From assembly GCA_021203205.1 (NCBI GenBank), contig JAJQBQ010000001.1, positions 17,073-81,072 of the forward strand: a stretch of 64,000 bases of DNA, given 5' to 3'. A program made the translations under genes and the position numbers. The DNA is from Lachnospiraceae bacterium. GTDB lineage: Bacteria > Bacillota > Clostridia > Lachnospirales > Lachnospiraceae. The notes beneath the pieces were generated by a model, which worked only from the letters and a program-made list of their open reading frames with translations, did not search any database and was not told the DNA's origin. Each line of letters opens with the position of its first letter. The stretch's first letter is position 1. Below, one piece after another: positions 8,250 to 17,069 of the stretch.

Positions 8250-9773
8250 TTATTGCGGCCGGTTAACATTTGAACGGTTGGCATTCGAATGGTTAACATT
8301 CGGTCGGTTAAACCGGCTGTACTTGCGCCGCCTTTTTTCTCTGCGTTTTCGCTCGACACCGGAGTGGATGGCGACAAACGCCACAACAAGAACCACAATT
8401 ACGCAGAGCAGAACAAAAACAGTGGGAAAGCCGCTTTTGGATACCACATCCGAATCGGAACCCGAATCGAGGGCGGCCGCGGCTGAAATAGCTTCGGATT
8501 CATCCGTCGTCGGAATTGTCACAGCCGTGTCCACATCAATATAAAAAGGAATCGTACACAGCGAGGAGCCGTCATATAAAATAAGTATATCGCCGGCATG
8601 CCCGTCCTCTTCGAGGGCAGACAACAGGCTCACCTCCGTGGAGATGAGTGACGCGTCGTAATCCGCCGGAATGGAAACCGTCACATCAGCATCATAAGAA
8701 ATTCCGTCGACGGAAAGGTTCAGCTGCGATTTGATGGATGTCAGGATGCCCTGACTGTCGATATAAACACCGTCCAAATCTGCGATATTCGCGTGCGTGT
8801 AATTCTGAAAACCGTAATCCAGCAGGGTTGCAGTGTCGAGGTAGGCGTTTGTACCGCTGGCGTTAAAGAGTACGACGATGAGTGTGATCCCGTCCTTTTC
8901 AATGCATGTCACCAGTGTGGTGCCGGATGCATCCGTGTAACCGGTTTTTCCCATCAGATAAGTACCGCCTTCATAGTAGTACTTATTGCCGGAGTAAGCC
9001 ATTTTGTGTTTTTGCTGGAAGGTACGCTCTTCACTCACCAGATTGGTAAAACCGATGGTATAAGAAAGCGTCTGTTCCACTTCCAGAAGCGTGTCATACT
9101 GCAGAAACTGACTGGCGATCAGTGCCATATCGTAGGCGGTGGTGTAATGAGATTCATCAAACAGACCGCTTGGATTGGTAAAATTCGTATTCAGACAGCC
9201 GAGTTCTTTTGCCCGCTCGGTCATCATTTCCCCGAACCCGGCGATCGAACCGCCCATCTCTTCCGCCAGCGCGTTGGCTACCTCATTGGCGGATGCGAGA
9301 AGCATCGCGTAGAGACAGTCTTCGACGGTTAAAATTTCGCCGGACTGCATGCCGATGCTGGAAGCGCCGTATTCCAGATCTACCGCGGTATCGGAAAAAG
9401 TAATTTCATCATCAACAGAAAGGTTTTCGATGGCGAGGATAGCAGTCATGATTTTCGTGATACTTGCCGGGTAGTGTACGCTGTAACCGTCTTTTTCATA
9501 GAGAACGGCGCCGGTGTCCGCGTCCATCACGAGGGCAGCCTCGCTGACCAGACCGAGGGGATCCGCTGTGGATTCTTCCTCCCCGGTGGTTTCCTCTTCA
9601 GAAGAAGATTCGTTCTCCTCTTCCGAGTTGCCGGTGAAAGTATCTGCGGTTGTACTGCTGTTTTCCGAGCCTGTGCCGCCGGTCTGGGAGGCATAGGCAT
9701 CGAAACAGAAAACCGTTGTCAGTGTGATCATCGCAATCAGGGCGACGACGCGAAGAGAATGTCGAAGCATCAT
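8250..9773 (-). CDS. dacA: D-alanyl-D-alanine carboxypeptidase (PBP5/DacA family)
   Basis: Low-molecular-weight penicillin-binding protein that trims the terminal D-Ala from peptidoglycan stem peptides. Motifs from start 9773 are: active-site SITK (Ser104, Lys107), SANEVANAL (SxN), and KTGYT. A signal sequence (MLRHSLRVVALIAMITLTTVF) is followed by an acidic Ser/Thr/Glu linker. The C-terminal PBP5-associated domain leads to a transmembrane helix (VFVLLCVIVVLVVAFVAI) and a basic tail ending in repeated Asn-Arg/Val-Asn units. ATG 9773 is preferred over 9815 because AAGG lies seven bases upstream. Confidence 0.92.
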   Translation of the reverse strand: MMLRHSLRVVALIAMITLTTVFCFDAYASQTGGTGSENSSTTADTFTGNSEEENESSSEEETTGEEESTADPLGLVSEAALVMDADTGAVLYEKDGYSVHYPASITKIMTAILAIENLSVDDEITFSDTAVDLEYGASSIGMQSGEILTVEDCLYAMLLASANEVANALAEEMGGSIAGFGEMMTERAKELGCLNTNFTNPSGLFDESHYTTAYDMALIASQFLQYDTLLEVEQTLSYTIGFTNLVSEERTFQQKHKMAYSGNKYYYEGGTYLMGKTGYTDASGTTLVTCIEKDGITLIVVLFNASGTNAYLDTATLLDYGFQNYTHANIADLDGVYIDSQGILTSIKSQLNLSVDGISYDADVTVSIPADYDASLISTEVSLLSALEEDGHAGDILILYDGSSLCTIPFYIDVDTAVTIPTTDESEAISAAAALDSGSDSDVVSKSGFPTVFVLLCVIVVLVVAFVAIHSGVERKRREKRRRKYSRFNRPNVNHSNANRSNVNRPQ

Positions 9774-9939
9774 ATTTAAAACCTTACTGTGAGAGTCTTT
9801 CGGGCGACCGGCCATGGATGAAAAAACAGATGAAAAAACTGTTTTGCAAAACAGAAGGAATGGTCGGAAATCCGGCAGACGGCTGTCTGTCCTGTAGTGC
9901 CTGAAAAAGCAGGCATGTGGTAGTCTGGTTTACTAAATG

Positions 9940-9968
9940 ATTATAGAGCGTAATAAAAGAAAAATCAA
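9940..9968 (-). promoter_or_regulatory. predicted dacA promoter
   Basis: On the minus strand, TTGATT (complement of 9963-9968) is separated by 17 bases from TATAAT (complement of 9940-9945). It is correctly placed about 165 bases before the dacA start. The rest of 9774-10062 shows no gene; a short hairpin GCCTG-AAAAA-GCAGGC lies near 9900. Confidence 0.65.
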
Positions 9969-10062
9969 CCCCGGAAATGGGAAAAGAAGGAATTTCTGCT
10001 ATGCGGACAGCGACGAACTCAGGCTGGCGGAGGCAGCTTTTGCCCGAAACCCCGAAACGCTC

Positions 10063-10108
10063 AAAAAAATCGCCCCCAGCAAAGCCTTCCGTTTTGCCAA
10101 AAGCGATT
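10063..10108 (-). terminator. terminator after tRNA-Lys
   Basis: On the minus strand, AATCGC...GCGATT closes a stem that also contains GCAAA...TTTGC and runs into seven T residues (complement of 10063-10069). It begins four bases past the tRNA 3' end, so the tRNA is probably a single-gene transcript. Confidence 0.7.
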
Positions 10109-10111
10109 CAG

Positions 10112-10184
10112 TGCGCCTTCAGGGGCTCGAACCCTGGACACCCTGATTAAGAGTCAGGTGCTCTACCAACTGAGCTAAAAGCGC
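10112..10184 (-). tRNA. tRNA-Lys (anticodon CTT)
   Basis: The minus strand folds into a complete cloverleaf. The acceptor stem is GCGCTTT/AAGGCGC with one G-T pair, the D arm contains AGCTCAGTTGGTAGAGC, and the anticodon arm is CCTGA-CTCTTAA-TCAGG with anticodon CTT. The T arm is CCAGG-GTTCGAG-CCCTGG-like. The discriminator base is A and the CCA tail is not encoded, so it must be added after transcription. Confidence 0.96.
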
Positions 10185-10251
10185 ATGCAGTTTAATTTGT
10201 AAACCGGAGATAAAATCTGTGAAAAATCTATGTCCCCGAGGAACGATGGAG

Positions 10252-10280
10252 ATTATAGCGCCCGAGCGCAGAAATGTCAA
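10252..10280 (-). promoter_or_regulatory. consensus promoter of tRNA-Lys
   Basis: On the minus strand TTGACA (complement of 10275-10280) and TATAAT (complement of 10252-10257) are exactly 17 bases apart, a perfect vegetative-sigma promoter. Transcription would begin near 10245, leaving a leader of about 60 bases before the tRNA for RNase P to remove. Confidence 0.9.
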
Positions 10281-10353
10281 GAACTTTTTTAAAAGCAGGG
10301 CACTTAAAAAAGCAACAAAAATTCGGGAATTGAGGCTGAAAAAATTGTCACTT

Positions 10354-10455
10354 TGTTACTATTCACGGTCGGCCTATGTGAACAGACGTTACTTTACTAT
10401 AAAAGTCTGCCAGCCGGCCAGATGAACAGGGCATATGAGTTCAACTGGCCATTTG
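10354..10455. repeat. intergenic hairpin element containing ATTCACGG
   Basis: The stretch begins GTTACTATTCACGGTCGGCC, resembling the left end of the cloverleaf element at 11276. It contains CAGAC...GTCTG and an 11-bp stem, GGCCAG-A-TGAAC with GTTCA-A-CTGGCC. It sits between the tRNA-Lys promoter and the end of trmB. It is not a clear terminator, because no T-run follows on either strand. Confidence 0.45.
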
Positions 10456-10475
10456 ATTATCAAAGGGTACAAATT

Positions 10476-11117
10476 TTAAGGAACCTGTGCGATCAGCTTG
10501 CAGATCGGATTCCCCTTTGCGGAAAATTTCTCCTCATATTCCGTCATAATATTGTCCCGGTTCAGCTCTTCATCCCCGTGGAGGTCATGCGTGCAGGCGA
10601 GGAGCGTCCAGCCGGACAGGGCAATCTCCTCCAGGGAAAAGGAAAAAAGATCGGTATTGTCCGTTTTAAATTCAATGCATCCTCCTGCCGGGAGCAGAAT
10701 GCGGTAACGCGAAAGGTATTCTCTGCTGGTAAGCCGGCGCTTTGCGTGGCGGTCCTTCGGCCAGGGATCGGAAAAATTCAGGTAAATGCGGTCTGTTTCG
10801 TTCTCGCCGAACACATCGGTGATGTACTCCGCATCCATCCTCACAAAAAGAAGGTTGGGGAGAGGATTCTGTTCCTGTTTTTCCACGGCCCGGATCAGCA
10901 CGCTGGAATATTTTTCGATGCCGATAAAGTTTACTTCAGGGTGCCGCATGGCGAGCTCATGGATAAATTTTCCTTTTCCCGTGCCGATCTCAATGCGGAT
11001 GGGGTGGTTATTTTCAAACAGGGAGTGCCAGTTTCCTTTCCACTGTTCCGGGTTTGAAACCGTATATTCACTTTCAGCGATCATTTCCCGGGAACCGGGC
11101 ACATTTTTCAGTCTCAT
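10476..11117 (-). CDS. trmB: tRNA (guanine-N7-)-methyltransferase
   Basis: Transfers a methyl group from S-adenosylmethionine to N7 of G46 in the tRNA variable loop. The 213-residue protein has the SAM-binding block IRIEIGTGKGKFIHELA, the FIGIEKYSSV strand, the family signature YLNFSDPWPKDRHAKRRLTSREYL, and a C-terminal T(D)YEEKFSAKGNPI block. ATG 11117 is chosen because GGAGAA lies upstream; the frame is open further up but without a ribosome-binding site. It is transcribed away from the decarboxylase cluster. Confidence 0.96.
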   Translation of the reverse strand: MRLKNVPGSREMIAESEYTVSNPEQWKGNWHSLFENNHPIRIEIGTGKGKFIHELAMRHPEVNFIGIEKYSSVLIRAVEKQEQNPLPNLLFVRMDAEYITDVFGENETDRIYLNFSDPWPKDRHAKRRLTSREYLSRYRILLPAGGCIEFKTDNTDLFSFSLEEIALSGWTLLACTHDLHGDEELNRDNIMTEYEEKFSAKGNPICKLIAQVP

Positions 11118-11219
11118 GAATTTTCTCCATTGGTTACTCTGGTCTGTTTGGCAGTTGGCGGCGCTTGACAGCCGCATGTCTGCGCCTTATAATGGCGGGC
11201 AGTTTGTGACAGCCATGGC

Positions 11220-11248
11220 ATCATAGCATTAAAAAGAAAAGAAATCAA
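11220..11248 (-). promoter_or_regulatory. predicted trmB promoter
   Basis: Minus-strand TTGATT (complement of 11243-11248), a 17-base spacer and TATGAT (complement of 11220-11225) lie about 100 bases before the trmB start. It lies immediately left of the cloverleaf element, so that element is just outside the trmB transcript. Confidence 0.6.
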
Positions 11249-11275
11249 CATATTTCATAAAGTGTTAATAGTAGT

Positions 11276-11467
11276 TACTGATTCACGGCCATCCCATGTG
11301 AGTTCATAAATCCACGACGAGCTTGCTCGTAAGGGGATTTATGAACTCACATAGGATGACTGTGTAACAGTCATCTCCCCCTCATTCGCAAAAAATTCGC
11401 TTCATTATTTATTTTTATCAAAAGCGAATTTTTTGCGAATGAAGGGAGAGGTGGCCGTGAATCAGTA
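11276..11467. mobile_element. three-hairpin palindromic element (MITE-like), TA-flanked
   Basis: A 192-bp element that folds almost completely. The ends pair perfectly: CTGATTCACGGCCA at 11278-11291 with its complement at 11452-11465, each bordered by TA that extends the pairing to 16 bp. Inside are three arms. Arm 1 is 18 bp perfect (11296-11313 with 11335-11352) with an inner ACGAGC/GCTCGT hairpin. Arm 2 is 9 bp (11355-11363 with 11367-11375). Arm 3 is 20 bp perfect (11383-11402 with 11422-11441), extended by CTCCC/GGGAG. TA-bordered terminal repeats are what a non-autonomous Tc1/IS630-type element would leave. It has no coding capacity and could alternatively be a structured RNA. Confidence 0.6.
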
Positions 11468-11488
11468 TCGGAAGATGGTGAAAGTATC

Positions 11489-13447
11489 ATGTATCTGCAT
11501 GAAAAGCTGGAAGAATATGAAAACAACGGCCGTTACCCGATGCATATGCCGGGGCATAAGAGGCAGCTGGGGGAGAAGCCCTATGACGGCGACATCACCG
11601 AGATCGAGGGTTTTGATAACCTGCACCACAGCGAAGGCATTCTGAAAAGCGACAGGGAAAAGGCCGCGGAATTTTACGGCGCGGGTGAAGCCAGGTTTCT
11701 GGTGAACGGAAGTACCTGCGGTGTTCTGGCGGCGATCAGCGCGGTGACGGAGTACGGGGATTCTGTTCTGCTTGGAAGAAATTCACACAAATCCGCATAT
11801 CACGCCATACAGCTGCGGGGGTTGAAAGCGGAATATGTTTACCCGGACGCTTCACTGTATGAAGAATGGAGCATCGACGGACCGATTCCGCCGGAAGCGG
11901 TGAGGAAGCTTCTGGAAGAAGAAAAAGTACAGAAACCGGAGCAGACAGGAGAAAAGGAAAAAGTCAGGGAACCGGAGCAGACAGGAGAAAAGGAAAAAGT
12001 CAGGGAGCCGGAGCGGACAGAAGAAAAGGAAAAAGCCAGGGAACCGGAGCAGTCAGAGCAAACAGATGAACTTCCTGCAGCGGAAAAGAAGTATCAGCGA
12101 AAAAAGGCGGTTTTTATCACATCACCGACTTATGAGGGAGTGCTGTCAGATATCAGGAAAATCGCGGAAATCTGCCATGGATACGGCATACCGCTGATTG
12201 TGGATGAGGCACACGGCGCGCATCTTAAGGTGCTGGGAATGGGGGAAGATGCCGTGGAGGCCGGGGCAGATATTGTAATTTCGGGTCTTCACAAAACCAT
12301 GCCTGTGCTGACGCAGGGTGCGCTGCTTCTGGTGAGCCGGGAAGCGATCCGCGACGGGCGCGTTTCTATGAAGGTGCTGGATGAATATCTTGGCATTTAT
12401 GAATCCTCAAGCCCCTCCTATGTGCTGATGGGAAGCATTTCGAGATGTGTCCACTGGCTGGACGGCAGTTATGAGATTGCCGGGCGGAACAGGGAAAAGA
12501 GTGCGCGGGAATATCGGAAGGTTTTGGGAGAAACGCGGAGGAGACTCCTGAAGATGAAGCGGTTCCGGCTGTTTCCGGAAGGAGAGCCCTCAAATGGAAG
12601 CGAAAAATATACGAATCAATTTCGTCAGTTTCCGGAAAGAGAACCGTCAGGCGGAAGTAAGTTAGAAATCGGGAAAAAGAGAGAGAATTTTATCCGAAAA
12701 AGACAGAATATGCCGCCGTATGATGCGGGAAAGCTGGTCATTTCCACAAAGGGAACGGGAATCACGGGAAATGAACTGGCGGACAGGCTGCGGGAAATGT
12801 ATCAGATCGAAACAGAGATGGCCTCGGCAGATTACATCATCGCCATGACTTCCGTATTTGATACGGAAGAAGGACTGAAACATTTTGCGGACGCGATGCT
12901 GGCCTGTGATGAAGACATGAGAAAAATACCGGCCGCAGAATCCGGGAAAACTGATGCGACAATGAAAATACGGCCTGAATCAGAACGTCTGTTTTTTAAA
13001 GTGAAAGCTGCCTCCGACGGATATGACCCGGTGCCGGAGAAAAATGTGGCGGCGGAGAAATTCCCGGAGGCTCAAATTGCCATGCCGATCGCAGATGCTC
13101 TGTCCATTGCGAGGCGTTATCCGCAAAGGGTAAAGAAAATGGATCTTTTGCTTTGGCAGAAGAAGGAAGAGAACCGTACTTTGCCGAAAGATGCAGAGAG
13201 AAAAGATGAGAATTTTTCATTTCGAAAAGGCTCTGAAAAAAAGAAAAGATGGGAGTACGGGGAAGCGGCGGTCTCCGTCGAATATATCTATGTTTATCCG
13301 CCGGGAATTCCAATCATTGCCCCGGGAGAAATAATCACAAAAGGGGTGGCAAAAAAAATTATTTGCGACTATAATAGCGGATGTGCTCTGATCGGGTGCG
13401 GGGAGGAAGAGGGAAAAATTACGGTAAATTATATAACGGCCGAATAA
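11489..13447 (+). CDS. Orn/Lys/Arg decarboxylase-family PLP enzyme with repeat inserts
   Basis: Fold-type I PLP enzyme like the YaaO/SpeA-type decarboxylases. N-terminal PMHMPGHKRQ, VNGSTCGVLAAISAV, HKSAYHAI, IVDEAHGAHL and the PLP lysine K269 in SGLHKTMPVLTQGALLL are all present. At 652 residues it is well over the 470-490 usual. The excess is hydrophilic inserts: about residues 147-202, made of a 12-residue unit (EPEQTGEKEKVR) repeated about 3.5 times, about 364-400, and about 475-520. Amino-acid substrate is not predictable. ATG 11489 has only a weak upstream site; the strongest ribosome-binding-like sequence (gggagagg, 11444-11451) is buried at the foot of arm 3 of the upstream element. 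Confidence 0.85.
   Translation: MYLHEKLEEYENNGRYPMHMPGHKRQLGEKPYDGDITEIEGFDNLHHSEGILKSDREKAAEFYGAGEARFLVNGSTCGVLAAISAVTEYGDSVLLGRNSHKSAYHAIQLRGLKAEYVYPDASLYEEWSIDGPIPPEAVRKLLEEEKVQKPEQTGEKEKVREPEQTGEKEKVREPERTEEKEKAREPEQSEQTDELPAAEKKYQRKKAVFITSPTYEGVLSDIRKIAEICHGYGIPLIVDEAHGAHLKVLGMGEDAVEAGADIVISGLHKTMPVLTQGALLLVSREAIRDGRVSMKVLDEYLGIYESSSPSYVLMGSISRCVHWLDGSYEIAGRNREKSAREYRKVLGETRRRLLKMKRFRLFPEGEPSNGSEKYTNQFRQFPEREPSGGSKLEIGKKRENFIRKRQNMPPYDAGKLVISTKGTGITGNELADRLREMYQIETEMASADYIIAMTSVFDTEEGLKHFADAMLACDEDMRKIPAAESGKTDATMKIRPESERLFFKVKAASDGYDPVPEKNVAAEKFPEAQIAMPIADALSIARRYPQRVKKMDLLLWQKKEENRTLPKDAERKDENFSFRKGSEKKKRWEYGEAAVSVEYIYVYPPGIPIIAPGEIITKGVAKKIICDYNSGCALIGCGEEEGKITVNYITAE
11934..12055 (+). 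repeat. 36-bp tandem repeats inside the decarboxylase gene
   Basis: About 3.5 head-to-tail copies of a 36-bp unit encode the 12-residue repeat EPEQTGEKEKVR. Copies differ by only a few substitutions, which points to recent duplication. The repeats keep the frame and fall in a surface-loop position of the enzyme. Confidence 0.85.
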
Positions 13448-13570
13448 TACCTCATGCCCGCTGCGCGACACTATCCGGAAAAAAGCCGATGGATCCCAGA
13501 GCAAAGAAGATGAGAAGCATTTTCTTCGGTAATGATTTTGCAGCATAATATCCAAAACGGAGAAGACGGT

Positions 13571-14146
13571 ATGATTTACCTTATCATGGGAAAGAGTTCC
13601 ACAGGGAAAGATACGATATTTGAAGAGATGCTCGCGGATACGTCTGCAGACATCCGCCGAATGGTCGGCTACACGACGAGGCCGAAACGCAGCCATGAGA
13701 TGGACGGGCGCGAATATTTTTTTGTGAGCAGGGAAAAAATGCTGGAGCTGGAAGCGCAGAAAAAGGTGATTGAGCGGCGCACCTACCATACGGTTCACGG
13801 AGACTGGGATTATTTTACCGTGGACGACGGAAGTGTTGCGGATAACGGACGGTACCTGTACATCGGCACGCTCGATTCTTATGTGAAGCTGCGCGATTAT
13901 TATGGGGAGGAGAAGGTGCGGCCGGTTTACATCGAGGTGGAGGATGGGAAGCGGCTGTCCCGGGCCCTGAAACGTGAGATGGAGCAGGAAAAACCAAAGT
14001 ACGCGGAACTGTGCCGGAGGTATCTGGCGGATGAGGCGGACTTCTCGGAGGAAAACCTGAGACGCTGCGGCATCCGGAAAAGGTATCAAAACAACGGAAA
14101 TTTAAGTGACTGCATGGATGAGATAAAGAAGGATATCTGCGGTTGA
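13571..14146 (+). CDS. guanylate kinase-like protein
   Basis: A 191-residue P-loop protein of the guanylate kinase family: Walker A GKSSTGKDT at residues 7-15, YTTRPKRSHEMDGREYFFVS as the GMP-binding region, and VYIEVEDGKRLSRALKRE near the lid. It lies directly after the decarboxylase and before holB, the place occupied by tmk in Bacillus, and may phosphorylate a nucleoside monophosphate. Its divergence from housekeeping Gmk (K-S-S in place of the usual G-P-S-G loop) means the substrate is uncertain. ATG 13571 follows GGAGAAGACGGT. Confidence 0.8.
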   Translation: MIYLIMGKSSTGKDTIFEEMLADTSADIRRMVGYTTRPKRSHEMDGREYFFVSREKMLELEAQKKVIERRTYHTVHGDWDYFTVDDGSVADNGRYLYIGTLDSYVKLRDYYGEEKVRPVYIEVEDGKRLSRALKREMEQEKPKYAELCRRYLADEADFSEENLRRCGIRKRYQNNGNLSDCMDEIKKDICG

Positions 14147-14179
14147 TCTTAATTCGTAGATAAACAATGAGGAAAATAA

Positions 14180-15235
14180 ATGGCCGGTTTTTCAGAAGTT
14201 TTGGGACAGGAGCATATTAAGGAGCATTTTCAGCGTGCCGTGCAGCGCCGGAGGGTAGCGCACGCCTATCTGATCGAGGGTGAGGAAGGCATGGGAAAGC
14301 GGATGGTTGCCCGGGCCGCGGCCATGGCGATCCAGTGTGAACGCCAGGATGGCTTCGCCTGCGGCGAATGCTTAAGCTGCCGCCAGATGATGACCGGAAA
14401 ACAGCCGGATGTGCGCGAAATCGTGCACGAAAAACCAAATGTACTGAAAATTGATGAGGTCAGGGAACAGTTGGTGCAGGACATGCCGGTTCGCCCCTAC
14501 GCAAATGCCCACAAGATTTATATCGTCCCGGATGCGGATAAGATGAACCCGCAGGCGCAGAACGCGATCTTAAAAACGATCGAAGAACCGCCGCCGTACG
14601 GAATTATCTTTCTTCTGGTGAAAAACCGTTTTCTGATGACGGAGACTGTGCGCTCCCGCTGCGTAAAGATGACACTGCATCCTCTGTCGGATGCTGTGAT
14701 TGTGGATTATCTGATGCAGAAGTGCGGTGTGACGGATTACCGCGCAGAAGAAGTGGCGGCTTTTGCCGGAGGAAACCTGGGAAAAGCGGTGCGCCTTGCA
14801 AACGGGGACGGTTTCTTTGAACTTAAGAACAAGGTCGTCTCCGTGATGAAGAAGCTTCCGAAGCTGAGTGATTGGGAGACAGAGGGCGAGGCAAAGAATA
14901 TCACACAGCAAAAGGAAGATATTCCGGAGTTTCTGAATCTCTGCGAGCTCTGGTTCCGGGATGTACTTTATGTAAAGTCAGCCGGCGATGTTTCGGGAGT
15001 TCATTTTACGGAGGAAAAGGAACTTTTAAAACAGTACGCCGAAAACGAATCCTGGCGGGGTATTCAGGAAAATCTGGAGCGAATCGCAGAAGAGAGAGTC
15101 AGAATTTCATCCAATGTGAACACGGACGCAGGCATGGAGCTGATGCTGATGGGGATGAAGGATGGAATGAAGGATGAAAATATAAAAGCAGGATATGTTT
15201 CCGAAAAGGAAAGACGAAATTGGAGGAATGGTTGA
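14180..15235 (+). CDS. holB: DNA polymerase III subunit delta'
   Basis: Clamp-loader ATPase-fold subunit that helps place the sliding clamp during replication. It has the P-loop-like IEGEEGMGKRMVARA, the zinc-binding CERQDGFACGECLSCRQM, and the sensor region NPQAQNAILKTIEEPPPYGIIFLLV followed by TVRSRC. Length 351 residues is normal. GAGGAA precedes ATG 14180. Its 3' end abuts the start of ricT, so the two are probably translationally coupled. Confidence 0.94.
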   Translation: MAGFSEVLGQEHIKEHFQRAVQRRRVAHAYLIEGEEGMGKRMVARAAAMAIQCERQDGFACGECLSCRQMMTGKQPDVREIVHEKPNVLKIDEVREQLVQDMPVRPYANAHKIYIVPDADKMNPQAQNAILKTIEEPPPYGIIFLLVKNRFLMTETVRSRCVKMTLHPLSDAVIVDYLMQKCGVTDYRAEEVAAFAGGNLGKAVRLANGDGFFELKNKVVSVMKKLPKLSDWETEGEAKNITQQKEDIPEFLNLCELWFRDVLYVKSAGDVSGVHFTEEKELLKQYAENESWRGIQENLERIAEERVRISSNVNTDAGMELMLMGMKDGMKDENIKAGYVSEKERRNWRNG

Positions 15236-15239
15236 AACT

Positions 15240-16151
15240 ATGGCTAAAGTGATCAGCGTGAGATTTCGCACGGCAGGAAAGATTTATTATTTTTCGCCGG
15301 GCGATTATGAGATAAAGACGGGAGACCATGTGATCGTGGAGACGATCCGCGGAGTGGAGTACGGAAAAGTGGCGGTCGGCTTACATGAAGTCGACGATGA
15401 AGAGGTTGTGCAGCCTTTAAAAAAGATCATCCGCCCGGCGACACCGGAAGACGACCGGATTTATGAGGAGAATAAGAAGCGCAGCCGGGATGCGTACGAC
15501 ATCTGTCTGGAAAAAATCGCGAAGCGCGGGCTGGCAATGAAGCTGGTGGACGCAGAGTATACCTTTGACGGAAACAAGGTTTTGTTTTACTTTACCGCAG
15601 ACGGACGCATCGATTTCCGCGAGCTTGTAAAGGATCTGGCGGCGGTCTTTCGCACCCGGATCGAGCTGCGCCAGATCGGCGTGCGCGATGAGGCGAAGGC
15701 GATGGGCGGCTACAGCACATGCGGCAGGCCTCTGTGCTGCGCCAGCTATATGCCGGAATTTGTGCCCGTGTCCATTCGAATGGCGAAGGAGCAGAATCTG
15801 TCACTGAATCCTACGAAAATATCGGGTGTCTGCGGCCGCCTGATGTGCTGCCTGAAAAACGAGCAGGACACCTACGAATGGCTGAATTCCAAGCTGCCGA
15901 ATATCGGAGAAACTGTCACAACGTATGACGGTTACAAAGGAGAGGTTCAGAGCGTGAGTGTGCTCCGCCAGCGGGTAAATGTGATCGTGACGGAGAACGA
16001 TGAGAAAGAAATTCGGGAATATACTACCGCGCAGCTGAAATTCCGGCCGAAACGGCGCCGAGACCACGGGCAGGGCGCGGAGGATGAGACAAAGGAGATC
16101 AAACAGCTCGAGGCGCTCGAAAAGAAGGAACGGAAGAAGACGAGAGAATAG
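15240..16151 (+). CDS. ricT: PSP1-domain protein RicT/YaaT
   Basis: RicT (YaaT) works with RicA and RicF in Bacillus in mRNA maturation and developmental decisions. The PSP1 core is clear: ISVRFRTAGKIYYFSPGD, YGKVAVGLHEV and the Cys-rich block CGRPLCCASYMPEF...CGRLMCCLKN, whose cysteines bind iron-sulfur clusters in characterised homologues. It ends in a Lys/Glu-rich tail. Start 15240 (MAKVISVRF) overlaps no stop and lies 4 bases after holB; ATG 15228 (MVET) is a possible alternative, although GGAGG at 15222 is too close to it. YabA, often next in Bacillus, is absent. Confidence 0.9.
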   Translation: MAKVISVRFRTAGKIYYFSPGDYEIKTGDHVIVETIRGVEYGKVAVGLHEVDDEEVVQPLKKIIRPATPEDDRIYEENKKRSRDAYDICLEKIAKRGLAMKLVDAEYTFDGNKVLFYFTADGRIDFRELVKDLAAVFRTRIELRQIGVRDEAKAMGGYSTCGRPLCCASYMPEFVPVSIRMAKEQNLSLNPTKISGVCGRLMCCLKNEQDTYEWLNSKLPNIGETVTTYDGYKGEVQSVSVLRQRVNVIVTENDEKEIREYTTAQLKFRPKRRRDHGQGAEDETKEIKQLEALEKKERKKTRE

Positions 16152-16274
16152 GAAACAGACAGAATGGATGATTTTTTGAAGGCATATTTGCCGAAAATCA
16201 TCGGTTTTGACATCAAAATCAACTTTTTATGAATCAGCAGCTATATAAGGATGCAGAGCAGAAAACGGGATTAT

Positions 16275-17069
16275 ATGACAGAAAACAGAGTGAGATCAGA
16301 CGGGAAAGAGGAGAGAATATCAGAATTTGAGGAAGAAGATATCCTGAAGCCTGGAGAGCGGATCGATGATCTGGAGCGAAACGGATATCACATCATTCAG
16401 AACCCGGGAAAGTTCTGTTTTGGCATGGATGCGGTGCTGCTTTCCGGATTTGCGAAGGCATTTGCCGGGGAGCAGGTGCTGGATCTGGGAACCGGGACGG
16501 GTATTGTGCCGATTTTGATGGAGGCAAAGACCGGGGCTTCTCACCTTACCGGGCTGGAAATACAGCCGGAGAGCGCCGATATGGCGAGGCGGAGCGTTCA
16601 ACTGAACCGTCTGGAAGAAAAAATCACCATTCTGGAGGGAGATTTAAAAGAAGCGTCAAAACTGTTTTCTCAGGCATCGCTGGATGTGGTCACCGTGAAT
16701 CCGCCCTACATGGCTTCGGGGGGCGGGCTGAAGAACCCGGAATCCGCGAAGGCAATCGCCAGACACGAAATATTGTGTACGCTGCGCGATGTGGTGCGGG
16801 AGAGCGCGAAGGTTTTAAAAAGCGGAGGAAGATTCTACATGGTACACCGGCCCTACCGGCTGGTCGAGCAGATCGAACTCCTGAAAGAATACCGTCTGGA
16901 ACCGAAGAGGATGAAATTTGTGCATCCCTATGTGGATCGCGAGGCAAACATGGTTCTGATCGAGGCCGTAAAGGACGGCGGCAGCCAGATGACGGTGGAA
17001 GCGCCGGTCATCGTGTTTGATGAGAACGGAAAATATACGAAGCAGATTACGGAGACGTATGGTTATTGA
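16275..17069 (+). CDS. tRNA1(Val) (adenine-N6)-methyltransferase-like protein
   Basis: SAM-dependent methyltransferase of the YabB/TrmN6 (COG4123) family. QNPGKFCFGMDAVLLSGFA is the family entry motif, VLDLGTGTGIVPILM binds SAM, and VTVNPPYM is the NPPY catalytic motif of N6-adenine methyltransferases. TrmN6 methylates A37 of tRNA-Val in E. coli; that this protein does so is inferred. Start 16275 has GGGA nearby; ATG 16251 is also possible. It overlaps the proposed rsmI start by 11 bases. Confidence 0.85.
   Translation: MTENRVRSDGKEERISEFEEEDILKPGERIDDLERNGYHIIQNPGKFCFGMDAVLLSGFAKAFAGEQVLDLGTGTGIVPILMEAKTGASHLTGLEIQPESADMARRSVQLNRLEEKITILEGDLKEASKLFSQASLDVVTVNPPYMASGGGLKNPESAKAIARHEILCTLRDVVRESAKVLKSGGRFYMVHRPYRLVEQIELLKEYRLEPKRMKFVHPYVDREANMVLIEAVKDGGSQMTVEAPVIVFDENGKYTKQITETYGY

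Noticed and set aside
9937..10146. 69-residue plus-strand open frame
   Set aside because: It runs through the antisense of tRNA-Lys and its terminator and has no ribosome-binding site.
10353..11057. 234-residue plus-strand open frame
   Set aside because: It is the antisense of trmB, whose motifs are unambiguous on the minus strand.
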